Made by a program: the position numbers and the translations under genes
Notes under the pieces: generated by a model
Told to the model about the DNA's origin: nothing
Databases searched by the model: none
What the model saw: the letters and a program-made list of their open reading frames with translations, nothing else
Shown here: piece after piece, positions 19,158 to 28,148 of the stretch
Layout: the number at the start of each line of letters is the position of its first letter
How positions within the stretch are numbered: position 1 is the stretch's first letter
From: Caldilineales bacterium
Lineage (GTDB): Bacteria; Chloroflexota; Anaerolineae; J102
DNA: 33,265 nucleotides
Direction: 5' to 3'
Assembly: GCA_013360575.1 (NCBI GenBank)
Contig: JABWBG010000010.1
Coordinates: forward strand, 1-33,265

Positions 19158-20024
19158 TTACCGGTCTGCTGCGCCGGCCTCGTTCATGATTGCGCGAATG
19201 AACTTATTGGCAGGGGTATTCAGGTGGTCGCGGTAATCGCTGACCAACCGGCGAGCGGTAAAGCCGATCCAATCCGGCGGCAGTAACTGTGTGGGCAGGT
19301 TGGGGTCGCGCAGGGGCAGGGCCTGGAACTCGTGCGTGATCCAGAAACGGCGAATGAAGCACTCCTGCGCGTTGGCGCACATCTCCTGCGGCGATAGACC
19401 GGCGAAATGTTCGTATTCAGGTTGGTAGCGAGCGACGAAATCCTGGTACTGCTTTTCCAGATCCTGCAAATCCCAGCAGCGCTTGACCAGTTCCTGCCCG
19501 GTCGAAGGCCCCAGATGCACGCCGGAGAACTGCTCGGCAAAGGCTTCGATCCGTAGATCATGAAACAGATCGGCCAGCTCGCGTTGGCGGTTGTGCGGCG
19601 AAATCCAGGTGCCGGGAGCAAGACGGCCAAACCCCAGCCAACTGAGCTGTTTGCGCAATTCGTGCCGGGTCTTGCGTCTCCGTTCCGGCAGCGAAAAGGC
19701 CACCAGATGCCAGGTCTCATCCCAATCGGTGAAGATCGGTTCGAAAATGCGTTCATATCCGGCCTGTAACAGCGCCTGGCCGCGGGGGGTGATGGTGTAT
19801 CGGCTGCGCCGCCCGTGCTTTCGGGCCGATATCCAGCCTTTGCGCGTCATGCGCGAGAGGGTGGAGCGCACGGCCCGCTCGCTCACGTCTAGCGGGCCCA
19901 TCAGCGAAAGTATATCGCTTGTCCAGATTTTACCGCCATTAGGCAAGATATAATCACCTAACAGCGTGAAAAAGATGAACTGGGTGCGGACGGGCAAGGA
20001 AGCTGAGTTTTCGATCCCGTTCAT
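19158..20024 (-). CDS. paaX-like: PaaX-family transcriptional regulator
   Basis: RTQFIFFTLLGDYILPNGGKIWTSDILSLMGPLDVSERAVRSTLSRMTRKGWISARKHGRRSRYTITPRG...WHLVAFSLPERRRKTRHELRKQLSWLGFGRLAPGTWISP. Confidence 0.9.
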   Translation of the reverse strand: MNGIENSASLPVRTQFIFFTLLGDYILPNGGKIWTSDILSLMGPLDVSERAVRSTLSRMTRKGWISARKHGRRSRYTITPRGQALLQAGYERIFEPIFTDWDETWHLVAFSLPERRRKTRHELRKQLSWLGFGRLAPGTWISPHNRQRELADLFHDLRIEAFAEQFSGVHLGPSTGQELVKRCWDLQDLEKQYQDFVARYQPEYEHFAGLSPQEMCANAQECFIRRFWITHEFQALPLRDPNLPTQLLPPDWIGFTARRLVSDYRDHLNTPANKFIRAIMNEAGAADR

Positions 20025-20039
20025 AGCAGCGTGTCGATC

Positions 20040-20297
20040 TCACGAAAATTGTTCAGGTTTCGGTTTCCTCTTGCGGGTGTAAAGGGTTACGAAGAAATTC
20101 GTGGCCAGGGTGCAACCCTGGCATTCCTCACTCAGGTCGGAGGCAAGGATCGGTTCCAGATGCACCTCGTAGCCCATGGCGGCGTACAACTCCGTGGCCT
20201 CCTTGGCCCGGCCCGCTCCGGCCATGAAGCGGCGTTCCCAGCCCTGGGCGACCAGTTCCGGTTTGGGCGGATGCTCCGTGTCTGGCGCGAGGTACAT
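20040..20297 (-). CDS. Small CxxC-containing protein of unknown function
   Basis: 85 aa MYLAPDTEHPPKPELVAQGWERRFMAGAGRAKEATELYAAMGYEVHLEPILASDLSEECQGCTLATNFFVTLYTRKRKPKPEQFS; tightly packed between the reductase ATPase gene and paaX. Confidence 0.65.
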   Translation of the reverse strand: MYLAPDTEHPPKPELVAQGWERRFMAGAGRAKEATELYAAMGYEVHLEPILASDLSEECQGCTLATNFFVTLYTRKRKPKPEQFS

Positions 20298-20306
20298 GAG
20301 GATGGG

Positions 20307-21140
20307 TCAGGCCAACGCCGGGGCCGTTTCCAGGTCTGCTGGCTGGCTTTCGATCTTGTGCAAGCGAACATGCCCCAGGATGGCCGCGCCAAACGCGGTG
20401 GTGAATTGCACCAGTTCGCCCGCGGGCACGTTGACCTCGCTGCTGAGCTCTCGTCGCACCACCGCGGCCATGCTGGGGAAGCGGAGAATGCCGCCGATCA
20501 GGGTAAACTCCGGCTCCATCTGCACCCGTTTCATCAGCTGCACCGAGCGATCGACCAGGGAGGAGATGGCCCCGAACATGATGTCGGAGGGGGCCGCGCC
20601 CAGCGAGAGATGGTTGATCACCTCCGATTCGGCGAACACGGCGCAGACGCCGGAAATGGGCACCGCGCCTTTGGAGGTGGCCGCCAGCGGCCCGATCTCC
20701 TCGGTGGAGAAGCCCATGTAGCGGGCGGTTTTTTCCAGGAACGCGCCTGTGCCCGCGGCGCATTTGTCGTTCAGGCGGAACGATTTCACCTTGGTCTCGT
20801 CGTCCAGACGGATTGCCTTCATCGTCTGGCCGCCCACATCGAGGATGGTGCGGGTGTGGGGGAAGAGGGTGGAGACGCCCCTGGCGCTGGCGGTCAAGTC
20901 GGTGGCCGTGACATCGGCAAAGGGGATCTGATGGCGGCCAAAGCCGGTGGCCACAGTGTAGGCCAGTTGGGCAGCGCCGATGCCGGCCTGGGCCAGCGCT
21001 TGATCCAGAGCCGTACGCGCGGCCTGGGCCAATTGGAAGCCGGTGTTGGTCATCGCCTTGCCGGCGATGCGGTTTTCCTGGTCGATCACGACAACCTTGG
21101 TGTAGGTCGAACCCACATCGATGCCTGCAGTGTACGTCAT
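20307..21140 (-). CDS. bzdQ: Benzoyl-CoA reductase ATPase/activator subunit (BzdQ/BcrD-like, BadF/BcrA/HgdC family)
   Basis: GIDVGSTYTKVVVID...DVGGQTMKAIRLDD...[21 protein letters not shown]...CAVFAESEVINHLSLG. Confidence 0.87.
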   Translation of the reverse strand: MTYTAGIDVGSTYTKVVVIDQENRIAGKAMTNTGFQLAQAARTALDQALAQAGIGAAQLAYTVATGFGRHQIPFADVTATDLTASARGVSTLFPHTRTILDVGGQTMKAIRLDDETKVKSFRLNDKCAAGTGAFLEKTARYMGFSTEEIGPLAATSKGAVPISGVCAVFAESEVINHLSLGAAPSDIMFGAISSLVDRSVQLMKRVQMEPEFTLIGGILRFPSMAAVVRRELSSEVNVPAGELVQFTTAFGAAILGHVRLHKIESQPADLETAPALA

Positions 21141-21143
21141 AGT

Positions 21144-21956
21144 TTATGCCTCCGTAGCGGGCAAGGGAGCGCGACTGTTCACAATCGCATCCATGGCAAA
21201 GAGGGCCGCGCCCAGCGCGCCCATGAAATGCGAATCGTCGCTGACATTGAGTTGGATGCCCAGATTGTCCTGCAGGGCGTAGATCATGCCGATATTCTTG
21301 GCCACGCCGCCGGTGAAGGTGACTTGATCCTCGATCCCGACCCGGCGCAGCAGCCCGATCGAACGCTTGGCGATCGATTGGTGCACGCCCATCAGGATGT
21401 CCTCGATCTTCTTGCCCTTGCCCAGCCAGGAAAGCACCTCCGACTCGGCGAAAACGGTGCAGGTGGTGCTGATGCGCACCGGCCGCTCGGCTTGCATGGC
21501 CCGCGACCCCAAATCGGGCAGGGGGATGGCCAGGGCCGATGCCGCCGCGCCCAGAAAACGCCCGGTGCCTGCCGCGCATTTGTCGTTCATGCAAAAGTCG
21601 ATGATCTCGCCGTTTGGCCCCACGCGGATCGCCTTGGTATCCTGGCCGCCCATGTCGAGCACGGTGCGGGTGGCGGGGAACATGTGCGCGGCCCCGCGGG
21701 CATGGCAACTGATCTCCGTCACCTGCGTGTTGCCAAAGGTGACTTTGTAGCGGCCATAGCCGGTGCCGATCACATACTCCACCTCTTCTTCGCGGATGCC
21801 GCCATCCTCCAGCGCCTGCGTATACGCGTTTTCCGCCGCCTGGATCACGTTGGCGCCGGTGTCGATCAAGGCCCGGCCCACGATCTCGCGCGCTTCATTG
21901 ATTACGATGGCTTTGGTTTGAGTCGATCCGACATCCACGCCGGCTGAAAAGCTCAT
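21144..21956 (-). CDS. bzdP: Benzoyl-CoA reductase ATPase/activator subunit (BzdP/BcrA-like)
   Basis: [16 protein letters not shown]...[12 protein letters not shown]...[20 protein letters not shown]...[16 protein letters not shown]. Confidence 0.87.
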   Translation of the reverse strand: MSFSAGVDVGSTQTKAIVINEAREIVGRALIDTGANVIQAAENAYTQALEDGGIREEEVEYVIGTGYGRYKVTFGNTQVTEISCHARGAAHMFPATRTVLDMGGQDTKAIRVGPNGEIIDFCMNDKCAAGTGRFLGAAASALAIPLPDLGSRAMQAERPVRISTTCTVFAESEVLSWLGKGKKIEDILMGVHQSIAKRSIGLLRRVGIEDQVTFTGGVAKNIGMIYALQDNLGIQLNVSDDSHFMGALGAALFAMDAIVNSRAPLPATEA

Positions 21957-21994
21957 ACTGATTCTCCTTGCAGTGCAGTGTGTGCGATTGATCC

Positions 21995-23278
21995 TCAGGC
22001 GGCGGCCCGGCGGGCAGCCAACCCTTCGAAATAGGCGTCGATACGGTTCTTCAGCTGCGCCTCCGACACCACCCGGCGGTCCATCATGTCCGACTCGATG
22101 AACAGGGTGGGGATGTCGCGCGACGCCATCACCGCCCGGCGGTTGTCGGCCAGGCCGGTGGAGACGGTGCGGCAGCTCTTGATCGGATGGTAGATGATGC
22201 CGTCCGCTTCAAATTCGTCCACCATGCCGGCCAGCACCTGATCTTGATAGAACATGCTGTCCATGGCATCACGTACGCTGATCAGGATGCCCTCGGCCAG
22301 GCTTTCCAGGGGATCGTTCAAATTGTACTCGAAGCCACGGTTCGTGCCGCCGGATGCAAACCAAAGATAGGTGGAATTGATAAAGGTGCCGCCCCATTGC
22401 GTGAACATCTCGTTGAAGCGGCGGAAGATGGGGTAGCAGGGCACACCGACGAAGAGCAGCCGGTATTTTTCATCGGTCAGGGTGCCGATGCCATGCGCCG
22501 CCTTGTATTCCATCTCCTCCACCAGCCGGTCGAAGAAGATCGCGCCCTCGGCCCGCCCGCGGAAGCCATTGGCCACGCCCAGATAGACGGTGCCATCGGT
22601 GAGGGCGTTGAAGAGGGAGGGGCGGCTGCGGTTCAGTTCCAGCACCCGCGACCACCCGCGGCTCATCACATTGGCGTGGCCCAGCACCTCGCGCAGGCGG
22701 TCGATGTCGAAGGGAATGCCGGTCACCTGCTCGCACAGAGCGATCAATTCCTTCAGTTGGGCAGCGACATATTTGCGATCGTTCTCGAAATCGGGGTCGC
22801 CTCGCCAGGTCTGCATCCGCGCCTGGCGCGTCCCCGGCACGTCGAGGGTGAAAATCGGGATCTTGTACATCCGCTCCCAGATCTCCGCCCATTTGATGTA
22901 GGTGTTGCAGGCGTTGGTGTACACCGCCAGCGAGGGCGTGGGGATCTGCCCCATGGGATGGGCGCCTTTGCGCAACTGAACAGCCACATCTGCCTTGACA
23001 TAGCCGCAGATGTCGGGCGAATAGCCGTAATCCTCGGCCTCGTTGAGATATTCGTGGGCCACGCGGCGCACGGCCGTCTGCAACGAGTTGATCTCCGGGA
23101 AAACGGTGGGCAGGTCGAACACGCGCAGCACCTCGGCAATGCTGCCCATCACGAACACATAGGCCGATTGCCCGCCCTGCTCTGCCGTCGCGCTTAACTC
23201 CTCGAACCAGGAGCGGAAGAGGTCGGCCCCTTCCCGGTTGCCCCGGCCAACAAGTTCCGTGTGTTGATCTGTGGTCAT
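21995..23278 (-). CDS. bzdO: Benzoyl-CoA reductase ring-reducing subunit (BzdO/BcrB-like)
   Basis: 2-hydroxyacyl-CoA dehydratase-family protein, 427 aa: [31 protein letters not shown]...[15 protein letters not shown]...[32 protein letters not shown]...[23 protein letters not shown]. Confidence 0.88.
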   Translation of the reverse strand: MTTDQHTELVGRGNREGADLFRSWFEELSATAEQGGQSAYVFVMGSIAEVLRVFDLPTVFPEINSLQTAVRRVAHEYLNEAEDYGYSPDICGYVKADVAVQLRKGAHPMGQIPTPSLAVYTNACNTYIKWAEIWERMYKIPIFTLDVPGTRQARMQTWRGDPDFENDRKYVAAQLKELIALCEQVTGIPFDIDRLREVLGHANVMSRGWSRVLELNRSRPSLFNALTDGTVYLGVANGFRGRAEGAIFFDRLVEEMEYKAAHGIGTLTDEKYRLLFVGVPCYPIFRRFNEMFTQWGGTFINSTYLWFASGGTNRGFEYNLNDPLESLAEGILISVRDAMDSMFYQDQVLAGMVDEFEADGIIYHPIKSCRTVSTGLADNRRAVMASRDIPTLFIESDMMDRRVVSEAQLKNRIDAYFEGLAARRAAA

Positions 23279-23310
23279 GATAACTTACCTTGAGAAGGGA
23301 AATGTGTTTG

Positions 23311-23337
23311 GTGCGTGGTGCGTTTTACGTTTTACGC
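23311..23337. repeat. Short composite array (GGTGCGT)2 - (GTTTTAC)2 between bzdN and bzdO
   Basis: ggtgcgtggtgcgttttacgttttacg read directly. Confidence 0.85.
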
Positions 23338-23340
23338 TCC

Positions 23341-24552
23341 TTACGCAAACAGCAAACTCTCTACAAATGTCTCCAACTGGATCTCCAGATGGTCGAAACT
23401 CGTCATATTCTCTTCGAATTCGCTGACGAAATAGGGGATGCCGTGGGCGTCGAGGGTGTGGGTGTAGGCCACCTGCTCTTCCAGGCCCGGCTCACACATC
23501 TTGGCCGCGGTGACGACCGCGGCCGACGCCTGCGCGCCGTGGATGCGTTGCAACAGCATCTCTTCCTTCGGCTTGCGCAGGTCATGCTGCACTGGGCTGT
23601 ACGACGACTTCTCCAGATACGCCTCCGCCAGGTTGTAAAGAGGGTCGCCGGCGGTGGGCACATCCTCCAGGATCCAGCGCAGCCCGATCAGCAGGTCGTC
23701 GTCCACCACATAGGTGGATTGCGACAGCGCCCGCAGCATGTCCAGCGGCGGCTGCTCACAGAACCCGCCCTCGTACACCACCCGGATCTTGTCCTGCTTT
23801 TTGGCCGGGCGCGCCCGCAGCAGGGGCAGCGCCGTCTCCAACAATTCGTTGTGCTCCTCACGTGGGATCATCCCCCCCACCGCCAGCAGCAGATAGGCTT
23901 CGTAGCCCGAAACCTGCCACGGCGTCTCCCGTTTCAGCGCGTACAGATCGCGCAGCAAGGCCCGATTGTGGTTGTAGATCGCCAGCGACCGCCTTAAATC
24001 CGCATCCGTCACCTCGCGCCCCACGATCTGCTCGATCTCACGGCGCAGGCGATCGTATTCATTGCGCAGATAGGTGGCAGCGAAGCCGGAGTTGGCGTTC
24101 TGCGGCAGATAGAGGATCTGGCAGGGATAGTCGAAATTCCGCCCCCACACCGCCGCCAGATTGCGGGCCGCGTCGCAGATGGGATGCGTGACGAACATTT
24201 CCATCGTCACCCGTTTGCTCAGGGCCAGCTCCAGCGAAGTTTTGAGGATGGAACAGAGATAGGAACCGAAACGAGAGTCCGCTTGCATCGGCTCCAGCGG
24301 CGCGCCGCGCACTTTGAACGGCAACATGCCGGCGGCGTGGGCGATCTCCTCGGGGAAATAGACCTGGAAATGCCCCAACACCTTGCCCCCCGCCGCGCGC
24401 CAGCGCTTGACGGTGGGAAAATCGGTGTCTTCCAGCAGTTCGCGGCAATGATACAGGATTTCTTCGAGGGGTTGGTTGCGCCATTCGGGGAAGGTCAGTG
24501 GGGCCACGGCATATGCTCCATTAATATTAGCATCGTCAGAAAACTGCGTCAT
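23341..24552 (-). CDS. bzdN: Benzoyl-CoA reductase ring-reducing subunit (BzdN/BcrC-like)
   Basis: WRAAGGKVLGHFQVYFPEEIAHAAGMLPFKVRGAPLEPMQADSRFGSYLCSILKTSLELALSKR...AAKMCEPGLEEQVAYTHTLDAHGIPYFVSEFEENMTSFDHLEIQLETF. Start ambiguous: ATG 24552 or GTG 24507 (GGAG 8 nt upstream). Confidence 0.88.
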   Translation of the reverse strand: MTQFSDDANINGAYAVAPLTFPEWRNQPLEEILYHCRELLEDTDFPTVKRWRAAGGKVLGHFQVYFPEEIAHAAGMLPFKVRGAPLEPMQADSRFGSYLCSILKTSLELALSKRVTMEMFVTHPICDAARNLAAVWGRNFDYPCQILYLPQNANSGFAATYLRNEYDRLRREIEQIVGREVTDADLRRSLAIYNHNRALLRDLYALKRETPWQVSGYEAYLLLAVGGMIPREEHNELLETALPLLRARPAKKQDKIRVVYEGGFCEQPPLDMLRALSQSTYVVDDDLLIGLRWILEDVPTAGDPLYNLAEAYLEKSSYSPVQHDLRKPKEEMLLQRIHGAQASAAVVTAAKMCEPGLEEQVAYTHTLDAHGIPYFVSEFEENMTSFDHLEIQLETFVESLLFA

Positions 24553-24556
24553 ATTT

Positions 24557-24584
24557 AGTATACAGAAAACTCGCCGGCTGTCAA
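24557..24584 (-). promoter_or_regulatory. Sigma70-like promoter for bzdN operon segment
   Basis: On the minus strand TTGACA (24584-24579), 16-nt spacer, TATACT (24562-24557), then AAAT and ATG at 24552. Confidence 0.72.
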
Positions 24585-24598
24585 CAAGGTGATTTTTT

Positions 24599-25150
24599 TC
24601 ACACCCCGGCGATGTCCATCTCTTCGAACCGGCTCGCGATTTCTTCCAGCGTCACCCCATCGAGCAGGTTGTGGGCCATGGGGAAGAGGATATGTTCCTC
24701 CTTCCCGAAGTGTGAATTCAGCAGGTCGGTGATCTCTTCGCCGGCCTGGCGCAGGGTGGCGGCGCTGCCCCCTGTGGCTGCCAGGGCGCGCAGTTTTGCC
24801 GCGCCCGCTTCGATGGCCGGATGTTGGATCTCGTTCAATTCGTACAGGGTTTGGCGCAGCAGCACGCCTTGGGCGTGGATTTGCTGGTGCTCGATGCGCA
24901 TGACGCTGGTGGGGCCAAATTGCCCGATCACCGCTTCGATGGCAGGAAAGAAGACTTGATCCTCCTTTTGTCGGTGCAATTCCAGCTTGGTGGCCATCAT
25001 TTCGGCGAAGGCGGCGAAGAGGGGCAGGGCGTCGGCCACGGCTGCTTCGCCTTCGACCGTCAGCCGCTGCACCATCTGGCGCAGGCCGCCGGCTTCGGCC
25101 ATGATCTCGGCATGTTCGCGCAGGAGGGTCTTGATCGGATGCTGGGGCAT
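24599..25150 (-). CDS. Hemerythrin HHE cation-binding domain protein
   Basis: LLREHAEIMAEAGG...LELHRQKEDQVFFPAIEAVI...RIEHQQIH...LNSHFGKEEHILFPMAHNLL. Confidence 0.85.
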   Translation of the reverse strand: MPQHPIKTLLREHAEIMAEAGGLRQMVQRLTVEGEAAVADALPLFAAFAEMMATKLELHRQKEDQVFFPAIEAVIGQFGPTSVMRIEHQQIHAQGVLLRQTLYELNEIQHPAIEAGAAKLRALAATGGSAATLRQAGEEITDLLNSHFGKEEHILFPMAHNLLDGVTLEEIASRFEEMDIAGV

Positions 25151-25183
25151 GAGGGGTGTGGTTCCTTTGAATGTGGGAGATCA

Positions 25184-25214
25184 GCGGTCGGAGCGCTCGC
25201 AGCGCTCCGACCGC
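25184..25214. other. Perfect GC-rich hairpin: 14-bp stem, 3-nt loop
   Basis: GCGGTCGGAGCGCT-CGC-AGCGCTCCGACCGC, with a third GCGGTC copy at 25221-25226 able to pair with GACCGC. Confidence 0.9.
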
Positions 25215-25224
25215 TTGCGTGCGG

Positions 25225-25566
25225 TCAGGGCAGGGGTGGGTTGAAGATGGAGAGGGCTTCCGCCGGTTCGGGGCCGGGGTTGCGAATCTGATGTTCGACG
25301 CCGGGCGGCGCGAAGCCGATCTGGCCGCGGCGCAACAGGCGTTCTTCGTCGCCGACTCGACATAAAACAGCGCCGGCCAGAACGAAGAAGGTCTCGGTGC
25401 TGGCGGGGTGGCTGTGCGGGGGCAACTCGCCGCCCGGCAGCAGCCGCACCTGCGCCAGGGTCAGCCCTGGATTCTGCGCCGGCGTGATCAAAGGACGCAC
25501 GCTGGCCCCATCGAAGCGGGGATGGGGCTGCCAGGCGATGTCTTGCGGGTCGAACAGGTAGGGCAT
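25225..25566 (-). CDS. Small cupin-domain protein
   Basis: PGLTLAQVRLLPGGELPPHSHPASTETFFVLAGAVLCRVGDEERLLRRGQIGFAPPGVEHQIRNPGPEPAEALSIFNPPLP; cupin motifs. Confidence 0.85.
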   Translation of the reverse strand: MPYLFDPQDIAWQPHPRFDGASVRPLITPAQNPGLTLAQVRLLPGGELPPHSHPASTETFFVLAGAVLCRVGDEERLLRRGQIGFAPPGVEHQIRNPGPEPAEALSIFNPPLP

Positions 25567-25579
25567 GGCGGCTCCGGGG

Positions 25580-26401
25580 TTACAGTCCCAAGCTGGCGGC
25601 CAGGCTGTGCAGGCCGTTCAGGATCAGGTCTTGCTTGAGCAGGGCGGAAGCGAGCGCCACCGCCAGCAGCAGGCCGCAGAAGGCCAGGAACAGCCAACTG
25701 GCAGTCGAGGGGGTGTCGAATTCGATGGAAAAACGCCGCCGTGAAAAGCCGCGAATCTCCAGCACCTTGCCGATGGTGTCGGCGCGGTCGACGGCGTTGA
25801 GGGTGAGGGGCACGAAGATGGGGATCATGCCTCGCATCTTGCCCAGCGCGCCTTTGTCCATCAGCGAATGGGCGCGGGCGCGTTGCGCGTCGGCGATGCG
25901 GCCCATTTCGTCGATGTAGAGGGGTACGAAGTTGAGCGCCAGCACGATCATCAGGGCGAATTCCATCGGCATGCGCAGGAACATGAACGCGCGCAGCATG
26001 TCGGAGTTGCTGGTGGTGGCCACCATCAGCAGCACCGGCAGCACGAAGACGAACATGCGCAGCACCGAGATGATGCCTAAAATCGTGCCTTCGCGGCTGA
26101 CGGCCAGGCTGCCGCCGATCCAGGGCACCCAGGTCGGGATCAGATAGAACCAGGTTTCGCCGCCCACGGTCAGGCTGAAAATGAGGCCGATCACGATCAC
26201 GATCAGCCACAGGCCCTTGAGTTTGACCACCACGGGGATGAAGACGCGCCCGAAGATGGCCACCGCGGCGATGGTGGCCAGCACGACCAGCAGCGAGGGG
26301 ATGGAGGTGTAGACCACGCCGGCGACAAAGGTCGCCAACAACCAGGCCAGTTTGACGCGGGCATCGATGCCGCGCAGGGGGCCGAAAAGCTCGGTGATCA
26401 T
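25580..26401 (-). CDS. ecfT: ECF transporter T component (EcfT-like)
   Basis: MITELFGPLRGIDARVKLAWLLATFVAGVVYTS...LALNFVPLYIDEMGRIADAQRARAHSL...PIFVPLTLNAVDRADTIGKVLEIRGFSRRRFS; ATGA overlap with the ATPase gene. Confidence 0.87.
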   Translation of the reverse strand: MITELFGPLRGIDARVKLAWLLATFVAGVVYTSIPSLLVVLATIAAVAIFGRVFIPVVVKLKGLWLIVIVIGLIFSLTVGGETWFYLIPTWVPWIGGSLAVSREGTILGIISVLRMFVFVLPVLLMVATTSNSDMLRAFMFLRMPMEFALMIVLALNFVPLYIDEMGRIADAQRARAHSLMDKGALGKMRGMIPIFVPLTLNAVDRADTIGKVLEIRGFSRRRFSIEFDTPSTASWLFLAFCGLLLAVALASALLKQDLILNGLHSLAASLGL

Positions 26402-27240
26402 GTCGTTGCCTGCCTTTGGTCGAGCCAATGCGCCATCTGCGTGGCCATCTCCTGCACCTTCAGCGCCGGGCGGAAGCCCAACGGCTGCAGGGCCAGCCCC
26501 AGCCGCGTGATCTGCGGCGGCACCAGGCTGCACGATTGCATCAGCGCCTGGTCGGCCAGCACTTCCAGTGTGGCCGCGCTCTTCACCAGCACGCCATCGT
26601 TCAGCAGGATCACCCGGCGGGCGTACTGGGCCACGTTGGGCATGTCGTGCGTCACCAGCAGCACGGTGATGCCCCTGGCGTTCAGGGTCTCGGCCAGCTC
26701 CATGATCTTGCGGCTGTCGCGGTGATCCTGGCCGGTGGTCGGCTCGTCCAACAAGATGATCTGGGGGTGCATGGCCACGATGGCGGCGATACAGACCTTT
26801 TGTTTGTCGCCGCGGGCCAGGAAGCGGGGGAAGACCTGGCGCAGCGGCTGCAAACCGAACAGATCGAGGGTTTCGTTCACCCGTTTTTCGATCTCCGTCT
26901 CCGCCAACTGCAGGTTGCGCAGGCCAAAACGGATCTCTTCCTCCACCGAGTTGGCGAACAACTGCTCGTTCGGCTCCTGGAAGATGAAGCCGATGCGCCG
27001 GGCCATGTCCGAGACTTTGGCCGTGCGGGTGTCGATGCCGCCGACGATGATGCGGCCCTGCGTGGGCTTCAGCAGGCCCAGGATCAGCTTCATCAGCGTG
27101 CTCTTGCCAGAGCCGTTGTTGCCGATGATGGCGGTGAATTCGCCCGGTTCGATGGCGATGTCGATGTCGTGGATCACGTTGACGCCGGGCCGGTAGGCAA
27201 AGCTCATTTTTTCCACGCGGATCAGGGGTTCAGTGGTCAC
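26398..27240 (-). CDS. ecfA2: ECF transporter ATPase
   Basis: GNNGSGKSTLMKLILGLLKPTQG...GFIFQEPNEQLFANSVEEEIRFGLRNL...ILLDEPTTGQD; GTG start at 27240 assumed. Confidence 0.87.
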   Translation of the reverse strand: MTTEPLIRVEKMSFAYRPGVNVIHDIDIAIEPGEFTAIIGNNGSGKSTLMKLILGLLKPTQGRIIVGGIDTRTAKVSDMARRIGFIFQEPNEQLFANSVEEEIRFGLRNLQLAETEIEKRVNETLDLFGLQPLRQVFPRFLARGDKQKVCIAAIVAMHPQIILLDEPTTGQDHRDSRKIMELAETLNARGITVLLVTHDMPNVAQYARRVILLNDGVLVKSAATLEVLADQALMQSCSLVPPQITRLGLALQPLGFRPALKVQEMATQMAHWLDQRQATT

Positions 27241-28087
27241 CGCTGCCTCCTTCGATGAGTTGCTGCGCTTCTGCCACACTCAGGGGCAGCGTTTCCGTGG
27301 CCAGGCGGGGGCCTAGGCTCTGCACCAGCTCGGTGACTTGCGGCAGCCGCACGCCCACACGCTGAAAAGTCTCGGCCTGCTGAAAGACCTGGCGGGGCGG
27401 GCCTTGCAACAGCACCTGCCCGGCGTCGAAGAGCACGATGCGGTCGGCATACTGCGAGAGCAATTCCATCTCGTGCGTGACCAGGACGATGGTTTCGCCC
27501 TGCTCGTTCAGTTCCTGGCACAGATCGAAGATGCGATGCACGGTCAGCGAATCCAGCTCGGAGGTGGCTTCGTCCAGCACCAGGATCTTGGGGCGCATGA
27601 CCATGACCGCAGCAATGGCCGCGCGCTGTTTTTGGCCGCCAGAAAGGGCGTAGGGCGGGCGCTCGGCCAGGTGGGGGATGCCGATCTTCTCCAACATGTG
27701 CCGGGCTTTGTCGCGCGCTTGCCGGCCCGGCATGCCGCGCATGGTCAGCCCCAGCATCACTTCTTCCAACACCGACGACATGACCAACTGCGCGTCCGCA
27801 TCTTGAAAGACCACGCCCACCGTGCCCGAAAGGCTGGCGACGTCGCTTTCGCTGGTGTCTTTGCCTTCGACCAGCACGCGGCCGCTGAAGGTTCCCAGGG
27901 TGTAATGCGGGATCAGGCCGTTGAAACACTGGCACAGGGTGGTTTTGCCGGCGCTGGTCGTGCCCACCAGCCCCAGGAATTCCCCGCGATAGATCTCCAG
28001 GTTCACGCCCCGCAGCACCCAATCCTGGCTGGTGGGGTATTTGTAGTACACCTCTTCGAGGGTGATGACGGCTTCTTGAGCAGGCAT
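27230..28087 (-). CDS. ecfA1: ECF transporter ATPase
   Basis: MPAQEAVITLEEVYYKYPTSQDWVLRGVNLEIYRGEFLGLVGTTSAGKTTLCQCFNGLIP...GVVFQDADAQLVMSSVLEEVMLGL...LSGGQKQRAAIAAVMVMRPKILVLDEATSELD. Confidence 0.88.
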   Translation of the reverse strand: MPAQEAVITLEEVYYKYPTSQDWVLRGVNLEIYRGEFLGLVGTTSAGKTTLCQCFNGLIPHYTLGTFSGRVLVEGKDTSESDVASLSGTVGVVFQDADAQLVMSSVLEEVMLGLTMRGMPGRQARDKARHMLEKIGIPHLAERPPYALSGGQKQRAAIAAVMVMRPKILVLDEATSELDSLTVHRIFDLCQELNEQGETIVLVTHEMELLSQYADRIVLFDAGQVLLQGPPRQVFQQAETFQRVGVRLPQVTELVQSLGPRLATETLPLSVAEAQQLIEGGSGDH

Positions 28088-28105
28088 GACAGTTCCTTCG
28101 GGCAA

Positions 28106-28140
28106 GGGTGCGCCCCGGCCAAGCCGGCCGGGGCGCACCC
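28106..28140. other. Perfect GC-rich hairpin: 15-bp stem, 5-nt loop
   Basis: GGGTGCGCCCCGGCC-AAGCC-GGCCGGGGCGCACCC in the spacer between the S-component stop and the ATPase start. Confidence 0.92.
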
Positions 28141-28148
28141 AGGGGGGG

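Noticed and set aside
20128-21708. 526-aa minus ORF overlapping both reductase ATPase genes in another frame
   Set aside because: Out-of-frame with two well-supported ATPase genes; arginine/glycine-rich composition with no recognisable motif.
25184-25214. Rho-independent terminator
   Set aside because: The stem is perfect but no U-tract follows on the minus-strand transcript.
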